A stretch of DNA of 64,000 nt from Gammaproteobacteria bacterium (ex Lamellibrachia satsuma). Lineage in GTDB: Bacteria > Pseudomonadota > Gammaproteobacteria > Chromatiales > Chromatiaceae. This document shows, one piece after another, positions 24,600-33,693 of the stretch. The position numbers and the translations under genes were made by a program. The notes beneath the pieces were generated by a model, which saw only the letters and a program-made list of their open reading frames with translations, was not told the DNA's origin and did no database searches. Position 1 is the first letter of the stretch, and each line of letters starts with the position of its first letter. The stretch spans positions 4,132,001 through 4,196,000 of the forward strand of contig CP053680.1 of the NCBI GenBank assembly GCA_019623805.1, read 5' to 3'.

Positions 24600-25115
24600 C
24601 TACAAATTCAGCTCTTTGATCCTGCTCAGCAGCCCTATAGATGCCGCTTCCACCAGATCGAAGACGTTTTCAAACCCAGCGGGACCACCGTAATATGGGT
24701 CAGGAACTTCACGGACTTCCAGATGCGGGGCAAAGTCGAGAAAAAGGTGGAGTTTCTCTTCCAGACCCGGTGGGCAAAGCGTCATAAGGTCATCATAATT
24801 TGACCGGTCCATGGCAAGAATATAGTCAAACTGCTCAAAATCTTCCGGCACCGCCTGGCGTGCCCGCAGATCACTCAGATCGACATCCCGATTTAGGGCA
24901 GTCTGCTGAGCTCTGCGATCCGGGCTGCCACCAATATGGAAATCGATAGTACCGGCTGAATCCGTGGCTATCAGGTGAGCCAACCCCTCCTTTTCGACCA
25001 GCGCACGAAAAACGCCCTGTGCAGTTGGGGAGCGGCAGATATTGCCCATGCAGACAAAAAGTACTTTGACTGCCGCTTCGATTTTCGGTTTTCTACCAAA
25101 CATTTGAAATCTCAT
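24600..25115 (-). CDS. Low-molecular-weight protein tyrosine phosphatase
   Basis: Phosphatase of up to 171 residues. The catalytic P-loop CX5R is CMGNICRS with nucleophile C22, and the general acid lies in DPYYGG near residue 135. The family acts on phosphotyrosine proteins, often those of polysaccharide export kinases, but no kinase or capsule gene is nearby. The start is uncertain: ATG at 25115 and ATG at 25103 are both possible, as the conserved fold begins only at about VKVLFVC. It converges on rne, with a perfect inverted repeat between them. Confidence 0.88.
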   Translation of the reverse strand: MRFQMFGRKPKIEAAVKVLFVCMGNICRSPTAQGVFRALVEKEGLAHLIATDSAGTIDFHIGGSPDRRAQQTALNRDVDLSDLRARQAVPEDFEQFDYILAMDRSNYDDLMTLCPPGLEEKLHLFLDFAPHLEVREVPDPYYGGPAGFENVFDLVEAASIGLLSRIKELNL

Positions 25116-25228
25116 AGCGATAAAGGTACGTGTAAGATTACTATTTTCAGCATCGGGATTACCTGGATTGACACTATGTAGTCAATATTTTATCGGCTAA
25201 TTCAGCGCATGAAAACGCCTGCACTAAA

Positions 25229-25909
25229 TCAGTGACGATAGGATGTCGGATCGTCAATACCTGCCTCCTGAAATCCTTTTGCCCGCAGACGGCATGAGTC
25301 GCAAACACCACAGGCCCTGCCCTCAGGATCTGCCTGATAGCAGGAGATTGTAAGACTATAGTCCACGCCAAGACGGATGCCGGTGGAGATAATCTCCGCT
25401 TTGCTCATATCGATCAGTGGCGTGTGAACCTTGAAACGCTCTCCCTCAACCCCCGCTTTGGTGGCAAGATTGGCGAGTTGCTCGAATGAGTGGATAAATG
25501 CCGGACGACAGTCCGGGTAGCCGGAGTAGTCGACCGCATTGACGCCGATAAAGAGATCCTGTGCACCCAGCACTTCAGCCCAACCCAGTGCCAGGGAGAG
25601 AAACACTGTATTGCGGGCGGGCACATAGGTGACGGGTATACCCTCCTCCGCATGATCCGGCACCGGGATGGCACTGTCAGTAAGCGCGGAGCCTCCAATC
25701 GTCTCCAAACCGATGCGCACCATTTTGTGCTCGGCGGCATTCAGTGATTGCGCCACTCGTCTTGCCGCACTCAACTCCGCCATGTGCCGCTGTCCATACT
25801 CCATACTCAATGCATGACAGGTATAACCCTGCTGCTGAGCCATGGCAAGAACAGTGGCGGAATCGAGTCCGCCTGAAAGTAAAATAACAGCCTTCTTTTT
25901 CTCTAGCAT
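25229..25909 (-). CDS. queC: 7-cyano-7-deazaguanine synthase QueC
   Basis: ATP-dependent enzyme of about 226 residues that converts 7-carboxy-7-deazaguanine and ammonia to preQ0 in the queuosine tRNA-modification pathway. The PP-loop SGGLDSAT binds ATP near the N-terminus. The zinc cysteines are in SCYQ and the C-G-V-C-D-S-C cluster near the C-terminus. The start at 25909 gives the usual MxxKKAVILLSGG beginning; an ATG at 25927 would add six residues. It overlaps the end of queE by seven bases, so the two consecutive pathway enzymes are coupled. Confidence 0.94.
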   Translation of the reverse strand: MLEKKKAVILLSGGLDSATVLAMAQQQGYTCHALSMEYGQRHMAELSAARRVAQSLNAAEHKMVRIGLETIGGSALTDSAIPVPDHAEEGIPVTYVPARNTVFLSLALGWAEVLGAQDLFIGVNAVDYSGYPDCRPAFIHSFEQLANLATKAGVEGERFKVHTPLIDMSKAEIISTGIRLGVDYSLTISCYQADPEGRACGVCDSCRLRAKGFQEAGIDDPTSYRH

Positions 25910-26562
25910 CCCGGCTGCTCGCCCCATAGAATTTTATGCAGTTGCAGCTGGAAGCGGACAGTCAATCTGTCCTGCAGAATCCACTCAGCCAGTGCGACTG
26001 CATCCTGCCTTTCGTGTACCGGGGAGAAGAGCACTTCGCAACGTTCAGTCAGCGCATACTTTACGAGCTGCTCGCAACTCCATCGATAGTCCGCTTCATC
26101 ACAGATGACGAATTTCACCTGATCATTGGCTGTCAGAAGATCGATATTGGCATAGTTGTTTTTCGCCGATTCCGTGGAACCCGGGGTCTTGAGATCCACT
26201 ATCCTGGAGACGCGCTTGTCCACTTGGGAGATATCGAGTGCACCATTGGTCTCGAGTGAGACCCGATATCCGGCATCACAAAGCGCAGTCAGTAGCGGTA
26301 AAACCCCTTTTTGTGACAACGGCTCTCCGCCGGTTACACAGACATAGTGGGGTTGATAGACTTCGACTTCAGAAAGAATCGTGGGAAGATCCCACCACTC
26401 TCCACCCGTGAAGGCGTATTCCGTATCGCAATAGCTGCAGCGAAGCGGACAACCAGTAAGCCTGACAAAGACGGTGGGGAAGCCACTGCTGCGACTTTCG
26501 CCCTGCAGGGAGTGGAAGATCTCGGTAATGCGCAGCTGTAACGGTGCTGCTGTGACCATCAA
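25903..26562 (-). CDS. queE: 7-carboxy-7-deazaguanine synthase QueE
   Basis: Radical SAM enzyme of 219 residues that contracts 6-carboxytetrahydropterin to 7-carboxy-7-deazaguanine, the step before QueC. The cluster cysteines are C38, C42 and C45 (GCPLRCSYC). The FHSLQGES segment that precedes them is typical of the family, and VTGGEPL is the SAM-contacting motif. Its start overlaps the cpoB stop by four bases, continuing the tol-pal transcript into the queuosine genes, a common gammaproteobacterial arrangement. queD is not in the window. Confidence 0.95.
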   Translation of the reverse strand: MMVTAAPLQLRITEIFHSLQGESRSSGFPTVFVRLTGCPLRCSYCDTEYAFTGGEWWDLPTILSEVEVYQPHYVCVTGGEPLSQKGVLPLLTALCDAGYRVSLETNGALDISQVDKRVSRIVDLKTPGSTESAKNNYANIDLLTANDQVKFVICDEADYRWSCEQLVKYALTERCEVLFSPVHERQDAVALAEWILQDRLTVRFQLQLHKILWGEQPGC

Positions 26563-27395
26563 TGGCCCTCTTTGAACATTCGATCCAGACGGTTTGCTGC
26601 AAGGTGTGCCTCGGTTGTATCGGGAAATTCCTTCTTCAACCGTTCGAACAGATCCCGCGCCGTTGTCCAGGCACGCTTCTCATAGTGTATATAACCACTC
26701 TTGAGCATGGCCCCAGGCACCTTGGCGCTGTCGGGATAGTGTTCAATCACCTTTGTGAATTCACTCAAGGCAGTGTCGAAATCACGACTGACGTAGCTTG
26801 CCTCACCCAACCAATACTGGGCATTGTCCTCATAGCTGCCGCCGGCAAATTTCTTGAGAAAAGAACGAAAGGCGACAATCGACTCCTTATAACGCCCTTG
26901 CTTCAGCAGGTTGAATGTCTTCTGATAGGCGGCGGACTCTTTTTTAGAGTCGATTGAGACTGTTGGTGTCACTGCCACAGTCGGCTTTGCACCACTTGTT
27001 TTTTCAGCAGTCGGCACACTCTGTTTTGCGGCTGCGGCACCACTACCCGTCAGGTCGACAACCGGTGCAGGACCACTGGGGACAGTAGTCGAACGATTCA
27101 TGCGGGAGAGTCGCTGATCAATATCGAGATAGAGATCGCGCTGGCGGCGACTCATGGCATCCATCGAATGCTTTTGTAACTCCACCTCGCCACGCAATTG
27201 CTGTACCTCCTGCTGTAACTGCTGCAGCTGGAGGATGATATCTGCCAGACTCTGGTTCCGCAAAATCCGTTCCAGCCGCTCAAGGCGCTGTTCCAGACTG
27301 GGGCTCCCAGCCGTTGTGGGTTTTTTTTCAGCTGAAACAACATGTGCGCTCAGCAGCGCCACTGACATAACCAGTGCCAAAGAAAGCTTCTTCAT
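26559..27395 (-). CDS. cpoB: Cell division coordinator CpoB (YbgF)
   Basis: Periplasmic protein of 278 residues that links peptidoglycan synthesis with Tol-driven outer-membrane constriction at division. A signal peptide ends near residue 22 (HVVSA). A Leu/Gln-rich coiled coil (about 32-95) drives trimerisation. A low-complexity Pro/Thr/Ala linker follows, then tandem TPR repeats (about 155-275) with YxxAFNLLKQGRY-type and ANRLDRMFK elements. It starts two bases upstream of where the pal stop ends and overlaps queE at its 3' end, so it lies in the continuous tol operon. Confidence 0.93.
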   Translation of the reverse strand: MKKLSLALVMSVALLSAHVVSAEKKPTTAGSPSLEQRLERLERILRNQSLADIILQLQQLQQEVQQLRGEVELQKHSMDAMSRRQRDLYLDIDQRLSRMNRSTTVPSGPAPVVDLTGSGAAAAKQSVPTAEKTSGAKPTVAVTPTVSIDSKKESAAYQKTFNLLKQGRYKESIVAFRSFLKKFAGGSYEDNAQYWLGEASYVSRDFDTALSEFTKVIEHYPDSAKVPGAMLKSGYIHYEKRAWTTARDLFERLKKEFPDTTEAHLAANRLDRMFKEGH

Positions 27396-27396
27396 C

Positions 27397-27954
27397 TCAG
27401 TAGACCAGTTCCACGCGTCGGTTCAGCGCCCAGGATTCTTCATTGTTCATCATGGATGCCGGACGCTCTTCGCCATAGCTGATGACGATGATCTGGTTGT
27501 CGGCAACACCCTCGGCCATCAGCAGGCTGCGCACCGCATTGGCGCGACGTTCCCCCAGACCCAGATTGTATTCGCGGGTACCGCGTTCATCTGCATGGCC
27601 TTCCAGCCTGACACTGACATGAGGGTTGCTTGCAAGATACTCGGCGTGGGCACGAATTATCTCCCGGTTATCCATGCCGATGCTGCTCTGGTCAAAATCG
27701 AAGTAGAGGATACGGGTTGCCAGAAGACTATAGGGATCGTCCAGTGGATCACCGCTCCAGGAATCGGCCTCGCTGGCGGCACTGGTGGTGGCTCCAGCCC
27801 CCTCTGTTCCTTCATAGGTACCGGATGCACCGGTAGACTGCTCGGTGACTTCGGCCCCCTGCTGCTCGCCCTCTTTTGTAGGGGAGGAGGAGCAGCCTGC
27901 AAAGATTAACAGACAGAGGGTTATGGGCACCCAGCGGGTCAAGATTGTAAACAT
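27397..27954 (-). CDS. pal: Peptidoglycan-associated lipoprotein Pal
   Basis: Outer-membrane lipoprotein of 185 residues that anchors the outer membrane to peptidoglycan and is moved by TolB. The lipobox is IFAGC with the acylated cysteine at residue 21. After a Gly/Thr/Ser/Glu-rich linker, the OmpA-like domain occupies about 75-182, with the peptidoglycan-binding EGHADERGTREYN motif and RRANAV. The length and order between tolB and cpoB are standard. It is preceded by a 56-base gap after tolB. Confidence 0.96.
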   Translation of the reverse strand: MFTILTRWVPITLCLLIFAGCSSSPTKEGEQQGAEVTEQSTGASGTYEGTEGAGATTSAASEADSWSGDPLDDPYSLLATRILYFDFDQSSIGMDNREIIRAHAEYLASNPHVSVRLEGHADERGTREYNLGLGERRANAVRSLLMAEGVADNQIIVISYGEERPASMMNNEESWALNRRVELVY

Positions 27955-28010
27955 TTTGTTTCTCCTCGATTTCCGGCTTAGAAATAAAAATCAAAAGCCA
28001 GGCAAATAAT

Positions 28011-29309
28011 TCAATTCTTTTGCAGGGGGGACCAGACCGGCTCTCGCACATCACCCTCCTGCAACGCAAGTTTCTGCCGCACACGTCCGTCGACAGAGAC
28101 CGCAGCAAGCACACTCCGCCGCCCCGCTTTGGTGGCGTAAATTATCATGCTGCCGTTCGGTGCGAAACTGGGAGATTCATCAAGATTGCCCCGACTCAGC
28201 ACCTGCATGACGCCAGATGCCAAATCAAGCACAGCGATACGATAGCGTCCATCCTCTCGGGTTACCAGCGTCAGCAATTTGCCGTCCGGAGAGTAGGAGG
28301 CCCTGGCATTATAGGCATTCTGAAAGGTAACCCTTTCCGCCTTGCCGCCAAAGGAGGGAACCCGATAGATCTGCGGTTTGCCACCACGGTCTGAAGTAAA
28401 GACCAGATGACGACCGTCCGGCGACCAGGAAGGCTCAGTATCGATGGCATAGTGGCGGGTAATCGGACGCAGTTTGCGGGTCGTCATATCAAACACGAAG
28501 ATGTCCGGGTTACCGTCCTTCGAGAGCGTCATGGCCAGTTTACGTCCGTCAGGTGACCAGGCGGGAGCGCTGTTGATGCCCTTGAAGGCGGTAACCTTTT
28601 GACGACGTCCCGTATAGACCTCCTGAATATAGATTCCCCAACTCCCTTTTTCGGAGGAGGCATAAGCGATTTTGCGGCCATCGGGTGACCAGGCAGGTGA
28701 CATCAGCGGCACATCAGAGCTGACGATGGTCTCGGAACTGTAACCATCCGCGTCGGCAATCCGCAGGTCTACCTGGGTGTTCCCCCCTTCTGTCTTGGAG
28801 GTGATGTAAGCTACCCGAGTGGCGAACGCACCAGGAACACCGATCAGCTGTTCATAGATAAGATCGGCAATATGATGGGCAGTGGTACGCAGGTTTCCCG
28901 CCGTGGTCGGGATGCTGTAGCCAGTCAGCTGTTCGCCCCGAAAGACATCGAAGAGCTGAAAGCGGATAATGAAGCCTTTACTGCCGTTGGGCTGAATCTG
29001 TCCAACGACCAGGTTCTCCACGTCCAGTACCCGCCAATCCTTGAACTCCACCTCGTCGCCACTCGCAGGTTTGGCGAGCATGTCGTTCCGAGGGAGCGTC
29101 TTGAAGCGGCCGCTGCGATGCAGATCCGCCTGGATAATCGCCGATACGTCCTCCCTGGGCGTGGTTTGTGTTTTGCCTTGCCAGCGAAAAGGCACGACAG
29201 CAATAGGAAGCGCACCCTCCACCCCCTCGGTGATCTCAATGGTCAATTCGGCATTGGCAGCCGGCTGCCAGGAGAGGGCCAGAAAAAGAATCAACAATAA
29301 ATATTTCAT
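28011..29309 (-). CDS. tolB: Tol-Pal translocation protein TolB
   Basis: Periplasmic protein of 432 residues, with an N-terminal domain (about 22-165) that binds TolA and a six-bladed beta-propeller (about 170-430) that binds Pal. Propeller blades are marked by repeated AWSPDGRKIA, SWSPDGRH and SYSPDGK motifs. The start at 29309 places a clear signal peptide (MKYLLLILFLALSW, cleaved after ANA) at the N-terminus; an upstream in-frame ATG at 29366 would add 19 residues without a signal. It follows tolA after 102 bases. Confidence 0.96.
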   Translation of the reverse strand: MKYLLLILFLALSWQPAANAELTIEITEGVEGALPIAVVPFRWQGKTQTTPREDVSAIIQADLHRSGRFKTLPRNDMLAKPASGDEVEFKDWRVLDVENLVVGQIQPNGSKGFIIRFQLFDVFRGEQLTGYSIPTTAGNLRTTAHHIADLIYEQLIGVPGAFATRVAYITSKTEGGNTQVDLRIADADGYSSETIVSSDVPLMSPAWSPDGRKIAYASSEKGSWGIYIQEVYTGRRQKVTAFKGINSAPAWSPDGRKLAMTLSKDGNPDIFVFDMTTRKLRPITRHYAIDTEPSWSPDGRHLVFTSDRGGKPQIYRVPSFGGKAERVTFQNAYNARASYSPDGKLLTLVTREDGRYRIAVLDLASGVMQVLSRGNLDESPSFAPNGSMIIYATKAGRRSVLAAVSVDGRVRQKLALQEGDVREPVWSPLQKN

Positions 29310-29411
29310 ATAACCATCAACGATAAAATCTAAATGAACAGCGGTTGGTTGCGCAGAGTATGCCAACTCTCCAGACTACCGCAAAGAATTTCCATCTCAT
29401 AACAGGCTGAT

Positions 29412-30329
29412 CTACTTCTCGGGCCTGAACTCCAGCCTAAGATCACGAAACGAATCAAACAGACCGCCACTGGGTACCGGTAGCGGTGCAGCCTTATAGA
29501 TAGCAGTCTCCACTGAACGATCAAAAGCGGCATTACCGCTGCTCTTGATGATTCTGACACTGCCGGGCATCACATCGCCACCGGGAATCAATCGAACACG
29601 CACGGTGCAGGAGAGCCCTTCAGCACTATTCGGCGGCCGTAGCCAGTTGCGTTCTATCTGCTGACGAATGGCGATCCCAAAGCGACTGATTTCCCTGGAG
29701 TTTTGTTCGGCAGCAAGCTGGGCCTGCAGCTCCTGCTCACGAGCCTGCTGGGCTGCAATCGCGGCTTTACGCTTTGCCTCGGCCTTGCGTTTGGCTGCTA
29801 ATTTCGCCTGTTTCTTCTTCTCAGCCGCTTTGCGTTTCGCTTCAGCCTGCTCGCGTTTTTTCTTCTCTGCCGCTTTTCGCTTTGCCTCTGTCTTGCGTTT
29901 TTCCGCCAGCGCCGCCCGCTCTTTTTTCAGTTTCGCCTGTTTCCGTTTTTCAGCTTCCTGTTTCTTTTTTGCAATCGCTTTACGTTTAACTTCTTCTTTC
30001 TCTCTGGTCTTACGCTTTTTCTCCAGCGTCTGAAGCCGTTTCTTCTCCGCTGCCTGTTTGCGCTTGATCTCTGCCAAGCGCTTCTCCTCTTTGCGCAGGG
30101 CAGCCGATTTGGCTGATTTTTTCTTCTCTTCCGCCTGTTTGATCTTCTTAAGTTCGGCTTCGACTTTGGAGGCATCCACCACCCGCGCCTGGACGATCGG
30201 TTCCTGTGCCTTGGGCAACTCAGGCGCAGGGGACCACTCCATGCCAAACAGCAGAAAAAAGCCGATCAGAAGATGCAGTATCACTGCCAGAATGATCGAA
30301 ATGGGATTGCGCCGTACTACACTGAACAT
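29412..30329 (-). CDS. tolA: Tol-Pal energy-coupling protein TolA
   Basis: Inner-membrane protein of 305 residues spanning the periplasm. A single transmembrane helix lies at about 9-29. A long Lys/Ala/Glu/Arg-rich helical domain of imperfect AEAKRKAAEKKK repeats (about 60-205) follows. The C-terminal globular domain (about 210-305) is TonB/TolA-like and carries the CTVRVRLIPGGDV strand. It transmits the proton-motive force from TolQR to TolB and Pal. It lies four bases after tolR. Confidence 0.95.
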   Translation of the reverse strand: MFSVVRRNPISIILAVILHLLIGFFLLFGMEWSPAPELPKAQEPIVQARVVDASKVEAELKKIKQAEEKKKSAKSAALRKEEKRLAEIKRKQAAEKKRLQTLEKKRKTREKEEVKRKAIAKKKQEAEKRKQAKLKKERAALAEKRKTEAKRKAAEKKKREQAEAKRKAAEKKKQAKLAAKRKAEAKRKAAIAAQQAREQELQAQLAAEQNSREISRFGIAIRQQIERNWLRPPNSAEGLSCTVRVRLIPGGDVMPGSVRIIKSSGNAAFDRSVETAIYKAAPLPVPSGGLFDSFRDLRLEFRPEK

Positions 30330-30333
30330 CGAC

Positions 30334-30759
30334 TCAGTGCTCCGGCGGTTCAGTTATCAGGCCGACACTTGAGGCACCTCCAGCCTGCACCAGCACCATC
30401 GCTTCTACAACCCGGCCATATTCAACACCAGCATCTCCACGCACCATAATTGGTGTTTTCGGCTTATATTTGAGTACCGCCCGAACCCGCGCCACCAGTG
30501 TCTCGGCATCCACCGGATTTCCCTTGTCGGCACCGATATCGATGAAAAATTCACCGACTTGGTTAATCGTGACCACCACCGGGTCATCGGACTGGGCAGG
30601 CAATGGCTCCGCATCCCCTTGGGGCAACTCCACCTTTACGCCCTGCGTCAGCAGGGGCGCGGTCACCATGAAGATCACCAGCAGCACCAGCATTACGTCG
30701 ATATAGGGAACGACATTTATCTCGGACATGGGACGGCGACGCTGCCGTTGACGACTCAT
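30334..30759 (-). CDS. tolR: Tol-Pal proton channel subunit TolR
   Basis: ExbD/TolR family protein of 141 residues. One transmembrane helix (about 17-38) carries the conserved aspartate in YIDVMLVLLVIF, which with TolQ forms the proton path. The periplasmic domain follows and ends near GLITEP. The gene lies 96 bases after tolQ, an unusually large gap for this operon that is filled by a GGGCCGA repeat hairpin. Confidence 0.96.
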   Translation of the reverse strand: MSRQRQRRRPMSEINVVPYIDVMLVLLVIFMVTAPLLTQGVKVELPQGDAEPLPAQSDDPVVVTINQVGEFFIDIGADKGNPVDAETLVARVRAVLKYKPKTPIMVRGDAGVEYGRVVEAMVLVQAGGASSVGLITEPPEH

Positions 30760-30782
30760 CTTGCCACCTGCGGTGGCAGGAC

Positions 30783-30841
30783 CAAGGGCCGAGGGCCGAG
30801 GGCCGAGGTGTAGTGGGTTTTTTCTTGGCCCTCGGCCCTTG
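30783..30841. repeat. GGGCCGA repeat and 15-bp inverted repeat inside the tol operon
   Basis: Three tandem copies of GGGCCGA (30786-30806) form part of a perfect 15-base inverted repeat: 30783-30797 pairs with 30827-30841 around a loop of 29 bases with a T run on the plus strand. It sits between tolQ and tolR, which are usually tightly linked, and looks like an inserted short palindromic element. Confidence 0.8.
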
Positions 30842-30855
30842 CCCCTAGGCCCTGT

Positions 30856-31530
30856 CTACCCATGTGCCTGCCGCTGCAGGATGGTGGAGAACTCCTCCAG
30901 AAAATCGTCATAGCGATTGTTGAGCCGCTCCACTTCATTGGAGTAGCGGTTGTAGGCAACCACGGCTGGAATTGCGGCAAAAAGGCCCATGGCGGTGGCG
31001 ATCAGCGCCTCGGCAATACCGGGTGCGACCAGGGCCAGCGTCGCCTGTTTCACATTTCCCAATGCATGAAAGGAGTTCATGATGCCCCACACGGTTCCGA
31101 AGAGTCCGACATAAGGACTGGTCGAACCAACGGTGGCAAGCATTGACAGATGGAGCTCCAGGTCATCCATTTCCCGACTCAAGGCCACGCGCATGGAGCG
31201 CTGCGCCCCTTGAACAACAGCCATCGGCTCGATCTGCCCTTTTGTCCGCAAACGGGCAAACTCGCGAAATCCGGCGCGAAAAATCGCCGCCATTCCAGAC
31301 TGCTCCGCGCCTTCCCGTTCTATCTGGCGGTAGAGTTCTCCCAAATCACCCCCCGACCAGAATCGTTCCTCGAATTCCTCTGCTGCCCGCTTGGCACGAC
31401 GCAACACTCTGGCCCGATCGAAGATCATGGTCCAGGAGCTGATAGAAGCGAAGATCAGTACAGCAATAACGAACTGAACAACCGGGCTGGCATTTAATAT
31501 CAGCTGTGCGTAAGAGAGATCACTCGACAT
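30856..31530 (-). CDS. tolQ: Tol-Pal proton channel subunit TolQ
   Basis: MotA/TolQ/ExbB family inner-membrane protein of 224 residues with three transmembrane segments (about 15-35, 130-155 and 165-190). The conserved region GLFGTVWGIMNSF lies in the second and APGIAEALIATAMGL in the third. With TolR it uses the proton-motive force to energise TolA. It overlaps the 3' end of ybgC by 11 bases, which indicates translational coupling. Confidence 0.96.
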   Translation of the reverse strand: MSSDLSYAQLILNASPVVQFVIAVLIFASISSWTMIFDRARVLRRAKRAAEEFEERFWSGGDLGELYRQIEREGAEQSGMAAIFRAGFREFARLRTKGQIEPMAVVQGAQRSMRVALSREMDDLELHLSMLATVGSTSPYVGLFGTVWGIMNSFHALGNVKQATLALVAPGIAEALIATAMGLFAAIPAVVAYNRYSNEVERLNNRYDDFLEEFSTILQRQAHG

Positions 31531-31930
31531 CCCCTATCTCCTTGAATAAATTCTCCGGAATCGGAGCAGGACGCATCCTGACCGCATCCACGCAGGCCAC
31601 CTTTATCCGTCCACTGACCAATAGTGTGTCATCTGATGGGCGCCTGACTTCCTGATAAAAGGTCAGACTGACCCGCCCCTTGCGCGCTATCTGAGCACTG
31701 ACCTCCAGCGCATCGTTGAATCCTGCAGGCCGATGATAGCTGACATCCACCTGGCTGACCGCGAAGATGACCCCATCCTGCTGCAACATCCGATCCTGCT
31801 CAAAACCGAGGCTGCGCAGCCACTCGGTACGGGTCCGCTCCATAAACTTCAGGTAGTTGGCGTAATAGACCACGCCCCCGGAGTCGGTGTCTTCGTAATA
31901 GACCCTGACAGGCCAGAGAAACTCTTTCAC
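31520..31930 (-). CDS. ybgC: Tol-Pal associated acyl-CoA thioesterase YbgC
   Basis: Hotdog-fold thioesterase of 136 residues that hydrolyses acyl-CoA and is thought to act at the membrane with phospholipid enzymes. The catalytic aspartate is in the N-terminal YYEDTDSGGVVYYANYLKF region, the family signature. It heads the tol genes and overlaps tolQ by 11 bases. Confidence 0.94.
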   Translation of the reverse strand: MKEFLWPVRVYYEDTDSGGVVYYANYLKFMERTRTEWLRSLGFEQDRMLQQDGVIFAVSQVDVSYHRPAGFNDALEVSAQIARKGRVSLTFYQEVRRPSDDTLLVSGRIKVACVDAVRMRPAPIPENLFKEIGDVE

Positions 31931-31951
31931 GCTGCTATCTGTTCCTTCTTT

Positions 31952-31971
31952 TCGTAGGAGCGGACCCTACA
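31952..31971. repeat. Short GTAGG/CCTAC imperfect palindrome
   Basis: GTAGGAGCGGACCCTAC (31954-31970) in the ruvB-ybgC gap resembles half of a degenerate REP element. Too short to be sure. Confidence 0.3.
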
Positions 31972-32031
31972 ATTGTTCGTCTATATTGAGTACGACGGCT
32001 TCATCAAGTTCCCCGCAATCATCAGGTCAGC

Positions 32032-33078
32032 TCACGATTTGCCAAACAGGTCCTCACGACCGGGCATCACTTCCCCCTCTTTTGGCGATAGACCAAAATG
32101 GAGATAGGCTGCCTGGGTGGCGACCCGTCCTCTGGGGGTGCGCATCATAAACCCCTGTTGGATAAGATAGGGTTCCAGTACATCCTCGATGGTACCCCGC
32201 TCCTCGCCAATGGCAGCCGCCAGATTATCCACACCGACGGGGCCGCCATCGAACTTTTCGATCACCGCCAGCAGAAGGTGACGATCCATGTTGTCGAAAC
32301 CGTTACTGTCCACTTTAAGCATCCCCAGTGCCCGATCCGCCAGATCGGCCGAGATATGCCCGTCTCCCTTTACCTGTGCATAGTCCCGCACCCGGCGCAG
32401 CAGACGGTTGGCAATACGCGGTGTACCCCGGGAACGGCGGGCAATCTCCACCGCACCGGCATCATCGATACCGATATTCAGGATACCGGCAGAACGGCCC
32501 ACTATGTGGGCCAGATCAGCAGCGCTGTAGAACTCCAGGCGCTGTACGATGCCGAACCGGTCCCGCAGGGGCGAAGTCAACAGCCCGGCACGGGTTGTGG
32601 CGCCAACCAGGGTGAATGGTGGCAGATCGAGCTTGATGGAGCGCGCTGCCGGTCCTTCGCCGATCATGATGTCGAGTTGAAAATCCTCCAGCGCAGGATA
32701 GAGCACCTCCTCCACCACCGGACTCAAGCGATGGATCTCATCCACGAAGAGCACGTCGTGGGGCTCCAGATTGGTCAGCAGAGCCGCCAGGTCGCCTGGC
32801 TTTTCCAACACCGGCCCCGAGGTCTGGCGCAGGTTAACCTCCATCTCGTTGGCGATGATGTGGGCCAATGTGGTCTTACCCAGTCCTGGGGGACCAAAGA
32901 TCAAGACGTGGTCGAGCGCCTCGTTGCGTCCCTTTGCGGCTGGAATGAATATCTCCATCTGCTCCAGCACAGCGGGCTGCCCGACATAGTCCTTCAGTCG
33001 TTTCGGTCGAATTGCGCGGTCGATGGCGGCATCGTCACCAATTACCTCGCCATCGATCAGTCTGTTTTCCCCATCCAC
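32032..33078 (-). CDS. ruvB: Holliday junction branch migration ATPase RuvB
   Basis: AAA+ motor of 348 residues that drives branch migration with RuvA. Walker A is GPPGLGKTT (about 62-70), Walker B is FVDEIH, and sensor-type GATTRAG lies near residue 160. A C-terminal winged-helix domain (about 265-335) includes GEERGTIEDVLEPYLIQ. It lies six bases after ruvA in the yebC-ruvCAB-ybgC-tol transcript. Confidence 0.97.
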   Translation of the reverse strand: MDGENRLIDGEVIGDDAAIDRAIRPKRLKDYVGQPAVLEQMEIFIPAAKGRNEALDHVLIFGPPGLGKTTLAHIIANEMEVNLRQTSGPVLEKPGDLAALLTNLEPHDVLFVDEIHRLSPVVEEVLYPALEDFQLDIMIGEGPAARSIKLDLPPFTLVGATTRAGLLTSPLRDRFGIVQRLEFYSAADLAHIVGRSAGILNIGIDDAGAVEIARRSRGTPRIANRLLRRVRDYAQVKGDGHISADLADRALGMLKVDSNGFDNMDRHLLLAVIEKFDGGPVGVDNLAAAIGEERGTIEDVLEPYLIQQGFMMRTPRGRVATQAAYLHFGLSPKEGEVMPGREDLFGKS

Positions 33079-33084
33079 TGTTAT

Positions 33085-33693
33085 CTACCCTTTCTTTGCC
33101 GCGCTCTGCAATGCAAGCCGAATCAGTGCCTCGCTTTCGAGTCCCTCACCTTCCACAGCCTTGACCATACGCCCGGCATCCAGCGGTTTGTAACCCAGCG
33201 CCACCAGTGCCGCCACCGCATCGGAGACAGGCGTCTGGGGACGACCGGCAACCGTTCCAACAGCACCGGCTGCAGAGGGTGAAATACCCAATTTAGTCAG
33301 ACGGTCGCGCATCTCGACAATCAGCCGCTCTGCAGTCTTCTTGCCGATACCGGGCAACCGCACCAGCGAAGCGATATCTTCATTCTGCACACTGCTGCTG
33401 AACTCATCAGCCGTCATGCCGGAGAGTATGCCGAGTGCCATCTTCGCCCCTACCCCGTTGACCTTGAGCAGGCTGCGGAACAGGGCGCGCTCCCCCTCAC
33501 TGGCGAAGGCATAAAGCACATGGGCATCGTCACGAATCGCAAGATGGGTGTGGAGTGTGATGGTGACGCCAACATCCGGCAGGTTGAAGAAGGTGGACAT
33601 TGGTGCTTCAAGTTCATAGCCGACGCCATTCACATCCAGCAACAGATGAGGGGCCTGCTTTTCGGCTATCTCTCCACGCAACCGACCGATCAT
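33085..33693 (-). CDS. ruvA: Holliday junction DNA-binding protein RuvA
   Basis: Tetrameric junction-binding protein of 202 residues. Domain I is the N-terminal OB fold (MIGRLRGEI). Helix-hairpin-helix motifs in domain II are KVNGVGAKMAL and RLPGIGKKTAERL. The flexible linker is followed by domain III (about 155-202), which contacts RuvB. Its ATG overlaps the ruvC stop by four bases. Confidence 0.97.
   Translation of the reverse strand: MIGRLRGEIAEKQAPHLLLDVNGVGYELEAPMSTFFNLPDVGVTITLHTHLAIRDDAHVLYAFASEGERALFRSLLKVNGVGAKMALGILSGMTADEFSSSVQNEDIASLVRLPGIGKKTAERLIVEMRDRLTKLGISPSAAGAVGTVAGRPQTPVSDAVAALVALGYKPLDAGRMVKAVEGEGLESEALIRLALQSAAKKG

Noticed and set aside
32098..33282. 394-codon open frame on the plus strand opposite ruvB and part of ruvA
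   Set aside because: It is fully antisense to two strongly conserved genes, has no ribosome site and its His/Gln/Cys-rich composition is that of a reverse-frame shadow.
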